64,000 nt of DNA from Spirodela intermedia. Lineage: Eukaryota; Streptophyta; Magnoliopsida; Alismatales; Araceae. Made by a program: the position numbers and the translations under genes. Each line of letters begins with the position of its first letter. Positions within the stretch are counted from its first letter, which is position 1. Of the stretch, positions 56,448 through 64,000 are shown in pieces. The notes under the pieces were generated by a model. It was not told where the DNA came from and did not search any database. It saw only the letters and a list, made by a program, of their open reading frames with translations. The stretch covers positions 749,001-813,000 of the forward strand of contig LR746281.1 of NCBI GenBank assembly GCA_902729315.2, written 5' to 3'.

Positions 56448-58917
56448 ATGTGGGCGGCGAGCGATCCAAACATGTCTTTCCATCACAGGACAGCATCGCC
56501 ATCTTCTCATAATCATCAGATGCTTTGCTTCCAGCCCGTAGATATCGAGATGCGTTTTCCTTGCACAGGTGGTGTATGTAGCACAACAGGAATGGCTTTT
56601 GCCGGGGATACTGGTTGTGTAAGCAGCAGGTCAGTGTTGATTCCAATGGGGAGTGCTGACCGCTCTCCCCAACTTCACCCCGTTCCAGGACTCCTCAAGT
56701 ATGATACAGGATTGACTGCGGATTGGTCCTTTGAAGAGCAGTCACTTTTGGAGGAAGGCCTTGTCAAGTACGTAGTCCTAGATTGCTCTCATATTTCATC
56801 ACTCCTGGAAGCTCTTTTGATTACCAATTGCTTAAAACAATCAAAATCTTTGCCAATATCTCGAGTTAATCTGGTAGAAGCATTCAACGTCAGACTAGCT
56901 TAACCACTCGTGTAGGGTATACTCTGAGATGCTGCTATGTTAGAAACTCTTCCAAGGATTTCGGTTCTGCACAGAATTGGGGATGTTTCGCTCCAGTTGG
57001 TTTGGCAGATTGCTGGCTGTTTTTGATGGATTTCTGCATCTTGCTCATAAGCGTTTTGTTGCATTGTTGTGAGAAGAGTTAATCTGTACTAATTTCTCCT
57101 ACGTTTTTTTCCAGCACAAATGATTTAACTTGTCTGAGAGTTGAGAGTTTCAGGTATGGCCATGAACCTAACATCATGAAGTACATCAAGATAGCAGCAG
57201 GGTTGCAGGGTAAAACCGTGAGGGACGTCGCTTTAAGATGCCAGTGGATGGCTGTGAGTCTCTTTACTTGTTTTCAGCTACCTCTAAATATCGTCTCCAT
57301 CTCCCCTTTCAGAACATATATGAACACTGTTGAGTGGCTTCTATGATTCTCTCGCGTTCGTCGCATGCTACCCAGAAGAGCTCCTTGATCTGATGTTTCT
57401 GGCGAGAAATTTGCAGAAAAATAGAGCATTTGGCGTCTTTCTCTGAGTAATTAAAGCAAAAAAAGAGGAGATAACACAAGAAATAACTCTTTCTCTGCCA
57501 TCATCTGCCGCTTTTTCTTAGAAACGCGGATTTGGTTAATGAGATTTGTTCTCTGCAGAGGAAGGAGAATGGGAAACGATGCAAGCAGGAAAAAATCTAC
57601 ACTTGGAGGAAGATGAAAGACAAGAAGGTGACTTTCTCGTCGTTTCCTTTTTCTTTCTTTTTTTTTTTTTTTTTTGGTGCCTCCCATCCATTTATGATTA
57701 CTTTGAAATATTCGTAGATTCTTATTTGGAAATGGGGACCCAGCTTCTGCGCAGACTTGTTGCATATAATAAAAAATAGCGAATATGCCTTTAAAAAAAT
57801 TGTGGATATTAATCATGCCCTTCTCTTCAGGACAAGCAAGTAGATTACTCCTCAGGAGTCAACTCATTTTCAAGTCAACTACCTTCTGTGGCCTCGACTT
57901 CCTTAATAATGTATGGTCCCGACAGCGGCGGCGGCATGCCACATAATGGTCAGCGGGCTTTCTTTATCTTCAGATTTTATTTTTTTTCGTGAAAGAAAGA
58001 GTTTATGTGGCTTTCTATTTTGAGAAATAGCTATTTTCCCTTTTTTCAACGTGGGGTTCATCCGGCTGTGCCCCCTCTTACGTGGCATTTTCTTTGGGTT
58101 TCAGATCCAATAGTCGGCGATGCCGCACAGTATCTCTTGGAGGAGAATGCTAGAATTTTGGACCGGATCACGCATAATCTAGACGATTTGAAGGTAGTTC
58201 AAGTTCCTCCGACGGGAAGCTGACCCTGCGGGCTGCTCCCACCTTATGACGTCCCTTCTGCAAATTTTATAGCAATGGAAAATTTTGATCTGGTCCCCGC
58301 CTTTGCCCTATATGGTATACCTCGAAGTATTTCTTCTGCTTCCTGCAATGACTGAGGGGCATAAATCAAACAAAAAAACCTGTTCCATCATCTTGTACGT
58401 CTTTATTTTCTTTTTGTGGGGCTCAATTTTATTTATTTATTTATTTATTTTTTGTGTGCTTGCAGCTGCAGGACAACGTGGACCTGTTCTTCCACGCGAA
58501 GAATAACCTCGTCTCCATCCTCAACAGGTGCGCTTCACTGACGGCGTGCTTTCAGCAGCCGTGAGACTTTTACCTGAAACGGTCGTGTTTCTGCTGCAGG
58601 ATGAGTGAGACGCGCGCGATGAGCCAGATGGCGCGGTTGCCTGTCTCAATAGACAACAAGACTTTCAGCGCTCTTCTCCTTGGTGTAGCCATGCCCCAGG
58701 TAGTATATAATATCCCCCCGATTTTGTACCAGCATATACGTACATACGTACGCGCGTGTACATATATATACGTAAATGTACCTATGCCCTCTCGTAAAGG
58801 AATTCCCATGCCGTGGTGCCGTTGTAGGGTCTGACGTTGGACGCGGCGGAGGGGGGCCGCTCGACGCAGGAGCGCGACTTCCCGTGGGCCTCGAAACTGG
58901 GGCGATCTTATCCGTAG
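56448..58917 (+). CDS. SANT/Myb-like protein with C-terminal DUF3755
   Basis: Eight exons: 56448-56767, 57154-57253, 57559-57627, 57831-57948, 58105-58193, 58466-58527, 58600-58699 and 58828-58917. They give 315 aa, all in phase. Residues 1-90 are low-complexity. A single SANT/Myb-like domain lies at about 92-146 (DWSFEEQSLLEEGLVKYG, IMKYIKIAAGLQGKTVRDVA, CQWM), followed by a basic KRCKQEKIYTWRKMKDKK stretch. The C-terminal region from about 203 (DPIVGDAAQYLLEENARILD, LQDNVDLFFHAKNNLVSILN) is the plant-specific DUF3755. Arabidopsis relatives (for example At1g68160) are nuclear proteins without a settled role. The domain order is the usual one. An alternative start further upstream is unlikely because no in-frame ATG occurs. 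Confidence 0.87.
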
Positions 58918-59133
58918 TTTTCTCAGGACGTGTACACGTCAGCAGGTGCTCTCTGGGGATCTGAGGTGAATCCTGGCCGTCCGTGTCATCAGGTACCACG
59001 GGCTTATCAATTCTCTGGACGTTATATTTGCCCCCTCCGACCATTCTTCATGGGGAGATTTGACTGTCAGAGGATCCCATTATTTCTAGAGTCCATTCTT
59101 TCCATCGTTTTTCTCTCTCACTCTCTCTCTCCC

Positions 59134-59897
59134 TCACTCCCATTCATCATCGTTATCATCATCGTCCCTACGCGGGGCATCGACGGACCATGAACGCCTG
59201 ACAAATCCTTTTGGCGTGACCTTTTGGGTTGCTTTTGCGATCTCTTCCATAACCGTGTATCGCTTCTTTCCCTCTCCATAGGAGGAAAAGCGAGGGAGAC
59301 CGAGGAGGCTGTGGTCTAGTCCGAATGGAACATCACCGGCGCCACCTCCTGCAGTGCCACCGCAGAGCAGAGGTGGCAGTCCTGCGCCCGACGAAGGCTT
59401 TGACTCCTGAGAGCGCGACCGAGCAAGGAGAGAGAGAGAGAGAGAGATGTTCAGAGAGACCTTAACAGACAGAAGCCCGAACTCATTACTTGGAATCGTG
59501 AAAAAAGCTCGACATGATGAGAAGCTCATTCTAGACTTGCAGTAGGCCTGGACTAGAAGTCGTCTAGAAAAAGCGATCGTTAAATCGGTTGTTCTTCGGT
59601 GAGTAATCAGCCAGAAGCCGGAGAAAAAACCTTCGCTATGCAATGAGACAGAAAGAGGAATTGGTTGAGACGACTCACTATCCGGTCCCACCGTCGAGGA
59701 ATGTACACAATGACTATGTGTGGCGTTGAGGCGTACCTCGTCGACGCGATGGAAGAGGCCGCCGGCGAGCGCGGCGATGGACTGCCTGAGATCGTCGTCC
59801 CCCCTTCAGCCATGTCCTCCTCTATCTTCCGCACCAGCTCCTTCACGCGTTTCCTGAGCCGCTCCATCCTCTCCCTGCACTCCATCGTCTTCTCCAT
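59134..59897 (-). CDS. Small two-exon gene with a one-base frameshift in a G tract
   Basis: Exon 1 (59897-59737) starts MEKTMECRERMERLRKRV, a charged amphipathic helix. After the codons for MAEG its frame turns into low-complexity sequence. In the neighbouring frame, right after a run of six G at about 59806-59801, it reads DDDLRQSIAALAGGLFHRVDE, ending in phase at a good donor (GAG|GTACGC). Exon 2 (59406-59134) follows a CT-rich acceptor and continues ESKPSSGAG, FGLDHSLLGLPRF, KRYTVMEEIAKATQKVTPKG and RRSWSVDAPRRDDDD to a stop. Seven G instead of six would give one frame of about 144 aa. Either the base is missing through assembly error or this is a recent null allele. I do not recognise the family. 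The leader is GA-rich and the promoter is shared with the Lunapark gene. Confidence 0.5.
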
Positions 59898-60139
59898 TCC
59901 CTCCTCTCAACCTTCTTCTCTCTCTCTCTCTCTCCCTCTCTAGACTCTCTCTCCAGAAGTTGATCTCGATCGAGAACGATGGCCAGGCGAGAGCTTGGGA
60001 CGACGACGCGCGGATTAGAAAGCCGCTCAAGTGGCGGGAAAAACGGCGTGGGTGGGAGAGTCCAACGGGGCTCACACGCTCCCACGACCATGGTGGAAGC
60101 AGTTGGGGAGCTTCGCTTGGTGATGTGGGCCCCATAATT

Positions 60140-60235
60140 ACTCGTGATATGAAGTTTTGGGCTTGGGCCTCATTTCCTGGGCCGAACAGTAAATAATAGC
60201 ATCGTGGCCCAACTGGGCCCACTTTCTGAATTAAT
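60140..60235. promoter_or_regulatory. Site II cluster between the small gene and LNP
   Basis: GGGCCC, GGGCTTGGGCC, TGGGCCG, GGCCCA and TGGGCCCA occur within about 90 bases (about 60128-60221), in both orientations. The spacing between the divergent genes suggests a bidirectional promoter. Confidence 0.6.
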
Positions 60236-60358
60236 TAGTCCAAGAATAATACTTTTTTTTTCCTTCTGGAAAAAGGTGGCGGGTAAAGTAGTGAAAAAGA
60301 CGGAAGGAGGGGGGTGGATCTTATGGGACAGGCGGAGCAGAGAGGAAGGAATCCGCCC

Positions 60359-60361
<3 letters not shown>

Positions 60362-60403
<42 letters not shown>
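60362..60403. repeat. (GA)n in the LNP leader
   Basis: About 20 GA dinucleotides lie roughly 200 bases before the LNP ATG, likely in the 5' UTR. GA tracts in leaders and promoters can bind BPC-type GAGA factors in plants. Confidence 0.85.
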
Positions 60404-60406
<3 letters not shown>

Positions 60407-60597
60407 GGGAGTTCGGTGGCGGCTGGCTTCGTCCTGTGCGACGTCCTCCTTTGATTTTTCCTGCTTCTCGGCTGTTCTGGATGCCGGAGAAAGTCTGCGT
60501 CTCTTCGCATCTGGTTTGCTTTCTCGGATGGCCGGTAATTATTTTGCGATGGCGTGATCGATCTCCTTCGTTTTTGCTCGGTTTCGGCTTTCAGGTG

Positions 60598-63500
60598 ATG
60601 TCTGAGGAGGCGAGAGGGGGCGGGGACGCGGCGGGGCCCTCCGGCGGGAAGAATCCGTCGTCGTCGTCCGCTCCGAGGAAGGGCTTCCTATCCCGGATGT
60701 GGAACGCGATTTTCAGGAGGAGAGGTGACGACTACGAGAAGAAGCTGCAGTACCTGTCCAAGGAGGAGGCCTCCGTTCATGCACGGATGAAGAAGAGGGC
60801 TCACCGGTGGCGGACGACTGCCAGGAACATCGTTCTCTTTTCTGTAGCCTTCGAGGTGAGTCCTCTAACTTATGCTTTTTGCCTTCTTTTTGAAGAGAAA
60901 TTGAGTGAGTGTACGACAATCCTTTGAGAGTTAGAACAATGGGATGTTCTCGAGAACAACGGAAATTGGCTCAATTTAGCGTGATTTGTCTGGTTGGATG
61001 ACGACTTTTGTTTCATCATCTGATCCTTCACATGGCTTGCGTCATAGAACCATCACAGCATTTCCAGTAGAATTTGGCTGATAAAGGGATTTTTTGGATT
61101 TTTTGAAGGTTGGAGTGTTAATAACATTGCATGTTAACTGTTTGCATTAGCTTAAAAATTTCTTGTAGCATTTTCTAAATCTGTCCTGTCATGCTAAATT
61201 ATTTTCTAAGATTCTATTAATCCCCCATAAATTGATACACGGTGGAGCTGTTAAACGCCTTATTAATTGCACTCCATTATTGATTCTTCGGTAGTTAGGT
61301 ACTTATCGTTGATCAAAGCAAATTGCAGGCCACTTGCCATTTTATGTTTTAGTATGATCTTTGTCGAACCATAGCATGCTAGCTGAAATATTTGATTAAT
61401 AGTGTGAGGTGTGCTTGATTAGCACTTTTTGTTTATGTGGCGTTGACCTGTACACCTTCCATTTTTCGTTCATTATTAATCACTCCGTTGTACAGTGAAA
61501 ACCGATTCTCCCTCCTCTCCCAGGTATGATTGCGCCATTCGCATTCGATCATGTCGGTCTTATGATTTGCTAATAGAACAGTTAATCTGCATCAAGTCAT
61601 GGTGAATAACCTTGTTTAGCAATGTTACAAATGACGAGACTGTCAGCTTCCTTTTCCCTTCACAAGCCGCTAGACTGACAGCTTGTGTATGTTTTTGCTA
61701 CTAGTGCCGAGCTCTTCATCTATTGTGTATCCATCATTGTTGTTCCAGGTAGCGGCAATTGCATATGCTGTGATTAAAACAAGGCCACCAGGTTTAAGTT
61801 GGCAAATGAGGGCAACGTGTGTCTTGCCTATTTTTGCCTTACCCGCATTATCCTTTGCTCTTTACTCGATTCTCGGGAGCCTCACAAGGATGCGTAAGTT
61901 TTCAAGTTCATTAAGCATTTCAAATTATTTATCTATTTATCTGATAAATTGCCTTAAAAATTCGTGGACCTTTTTTTTTTCTCCCACGCAAACGAAAGTT
62001 GCCAACAATAGAAAATATTTCTTTTCTTTGATGGAGAGAAACTAACCTTGCAGACCCTCTCAGAGGCCTAGTACTTTCCTGATGGGGCTTGATAATATGC
62101 TGGGTCGCACTGGGGCCGAGGTTCTAAACTGCAGCCTCTACCTGATTGGGACAGGGAGAAGGATATGGATGCCTAGGCAATGAAACCAGTGCATACAAAA
62201 CCCTGTGGGTGGCTAAATCATACTCCTTGTTAAAATAATACTCTGTAACGTTAGCATTAGAATCTCACTCGGGTAAAATTCGCAGTTATGAAAATTCATC
62301 AACAAGCAATCCTCAAGACGATCCGCAGATTTTTTTTACCCCTTATAGGTCCGTGCTCTTGCCCTTTCTTGTGTAGCACTTGCTGATTCCCTTCCGACCT
62401 TTTTGGTTGTCCCCACAAGGATGATACATCTTTGGCTGACTGATGGATCTGTGCTCTTTGTGATAAGTTTGAATAAATTTTATGCGCAGTAATTCTGTGA
62501 TACTCGTGGTATTCATCAAATGTAATACATTACTGGTGCATAATCTCATAATCTACGGGTGGGTCAACTTTTTGTGGAAAGTTCAGAAATCCGAAAGTTC
62601 ATAGTACATGTTCTGACTGATGAAGTCGGTCTGCTTTCAAGGGATTAGTGGTGTCAAACATCCAGTTCTGTGATATATGGCGACTGTGGATCATTTTTAA
62701 AAGAATCGAGTGATAGCACAGCTAATGTCAGTAATTCTGAGATGCGGTGATCCAGTTCAATTTTAAAAACATTATACTGTTTCATTCTGACGATCCATTT
62801 GAAAATTCCAACTGCTAATACCACACTCACTAGTTTTCCAAAGCATGAACAATACAACACTAGGCCCCTGCCTGCTACCATGAATTTTAGAGGACATTAT
62901 GGGAAATTTTATCTAGTTTTTCGTGCTTTGACTCCAACTTTATTGTCTCAATGAACAGATGAGTACACCAAGGAGTCAACGTTACAGGCAACATTCAAGT
63001 AGAGATAGAAACATGGGGGGTTTAAATCCCAGCACTGCAACCCAAGAATTTGGGTTCATATGCTGCCGGCCGCAAGTGTGAGGAAGAAATTGTGGTGCGT
63101 GGGAGGGTAGGCTAGGGTAGGGTTTCACTCTTGGTCTCTAGAGGAGAGACATGAGATGGGGAAGAGAGAGAAGAAGGAACTCTAGTTGATTGGTGGGTTA
63201 ACATCTTGTTAATGACAGGAGATGCAAGGGGTTAGATCTTATGAGTGTGGGTTGTGAGTAGTTGCTCCCAAAATTTAAATGACCGGATTTTTTTTAATTA
63301 TGTATTTGCATGGGTGAAAAACGTAAAAACCTTCCTATGATATGATAGTATTAGTAATGATATAAAATTATTTGTAGTTCTAATTAAAAATAGTAACAAG
63401 CAACGAAAATTGTGTGCATATTGGTACTGTTGCTTTGAGAGAGGGAAATGGGGCATTAGCCCTATTAATTACACAGTTGAATCTTTGAGTTTTGGCTTCC

Positions 63501-63755
63501 TAAAAGATCAGCATCTCTCTCTCTCTCTCTCTCTCTCTTACTCGCTCTATCTTGTTTTAATTTTTTATGAATTGTGTTGACTTTTTTCATGTGTGAACTC
63601 TTCTCGTATGGGTGTTTACTTTGATACATGTCCATGAAAGTGCAGTTGACCGCAAGGATCAGAAGACACTCGAGAGGCTGAGGATCGAGAGGCAAGCGAA
63701 GATCGACGAGCTCAAAGAGAGAACCAACTTCTACGCCACACAAGAGCTCATCCAG

Positions 63756-63798
<43 letters not shown>

Positions 63799-64000
63799 CC
63801 CTCTCTCTCTCTCTCTTGTTTCTTTACCCAGTTATCCCTTTTACGTCCAGAGGTACGACCTCGATCCCGCAGCCAAGGCGGCCGCCGCAACGGTCTTGGC
63901 ATCGAAGTTGGGGGCGGATACCGGGTTGAAGGTCTATGTAGAGGACGATTCTAAGGACAAAGCCTCGCAGAGGGGAGGCCACAGGGATCACAAAGCGGTT
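60598..64000 (+). CDS. LNP: Lunapark homologue (LNP), ER network protein, partial at window edge
   Basis: Visible exons are 60598-60855, 61749-61893, 63646-63755 and 63851 to the window end (64000). They give the first 221 residues in one frame. After a Gly/Ser-rich start come MWNAIFRRR and KKLQYLSKEEASVHARMKKR. Transmembrane helix 1 is at about 76-95 (NIVLFSVAFEVAAIAYAVI) and helix 2 at about 109-128. A charged coiled-coil-like segment follows (DRKDQKTLERLRIERQAKID, then ELKERTNFYATQELIQ) and then YDLDPAAKAAAATVLASKLG. This is the N-terminal half of plant Lunapark proteins (Arabidopsis LNP1/LNP2), which act at three-way junctions of the ER. The C-terminal zinc-ribbon that would complete it lies beyond the window. 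The ATG follows an acceptor-like CTTTCAG|GTG, so a leader intron is likely. Confidence 0.92.
63513..63816. repeat. (CT)n tracts in two LNP introns
   Basis: (CT)n lies at about 63513-63538 in intron 2 and at about 63757-63794, with a second block to 63816, in intron 3. The second tract begins directly at the splice donor of exon 3 (CAG|GTACTCTCT), so nearly the whole 95-base intron is polypyrimidine. Confidence 0.9.

Noticed and set aside
1-64000. tRNA, rRNA or snoRNA genes
   Set aside because: Reading for cloverleaf A/B-box pairs and for paired C/D boxes with terminal stems gave only scattered partial matches. A tRNAscan-SE or snoRNA search would be decisive.
1-64000. Biosynthetic or defence gene cluster
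   Set aside because: The genes belong to unrelated housekeeping pathways with different orientations and no tailoring-enzyme, NLR or transporter groups.

Overview
This is nuclear DNA from a flowering plant. The genes are split by GT-AG introns. The proteins are plant orthologues: a HUA2-type PWWP/CID protein, a chloroplast-type ClpS protein, NTMC2T5/tricalbin and Lunapark. The promoters carry plant Site II (TGGGCY) and telo-box motifs. Several first exons are much more GC-rich than later ones (PNO1, ClpS-like, eIF4A3, LNP), genes lie about 5 kb apart, and GA/CT and TA microsatellites are very dense. Together this suggests a compact, possibly monocot genome, but the species cannot be named from sequence alone. 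I found no organellar, bacterial, viral or CRISPR sequence and no intact transposon.

Layout, left to right. A 97-bp minisatellite (766-1365) lies just upstream of a LysM-domain gene (+, 1457-4062). A repeat-rich intergenic stretch follows to about 8.1 kb. Then come a complete 11-exon HUA2-like gene (-, 17547-8137), the ribosome-biogenesis KH protein PNO1 (-, 19361-18556), a three-RRM hnRNP Q/R-like protein with an RGG tail (+, 21187-27027) and 3 kb of CT-tract repeats. COQ2 (-, 35007-30283) is head-to-head with eIF4A3 (+, 35745-40337). An SMP/C2 membrane-contact protein (-, 44813-41418) is divergent from uracil-DNA glycosylase (+, 46178-50020). Next are a ClpS-like plastid protein (-, 52359-50290), a single-exon type I membrane protein of unknown function (-, 54647-54030), a SANT/DUF3755 protein (+, 56448-58917), a small frameshifted two-exon gene (-, 59897-59134) and the 5' part of a Lunapark homologue (+, 60598 to the window edge).

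For every gene except the frameshifted small one, I joined exons by eye at splice sites so that reading phase is kept. Each complete model has a total length divisible by three and ends at a normal stop. The genes are unrelated housekeeping and regulatory loci: RNA processing and translation, ubiquinone synthesis, DNA repair, ER membranes and plastid proteolysis. They do not form an operon-like or biosynthetic system. Shared features are divergent promoters with Site II and telo-box elements and recurrent short tandem arrays in introns and intergenic spaces.

No wholly new biological system was found. The most informative oddities are a GC-AG intron in eIF4A3, a 19-nt microexon in the tricalbin gene, a ClpS-like protein lacking two canonical N-degron pocket residues, the small gene broken by one base in a G tract, a repeat-filled last intron of eIF4A3 with a decoy acceptor, and a cluster of ACGT-core elements in one divergent promoter.
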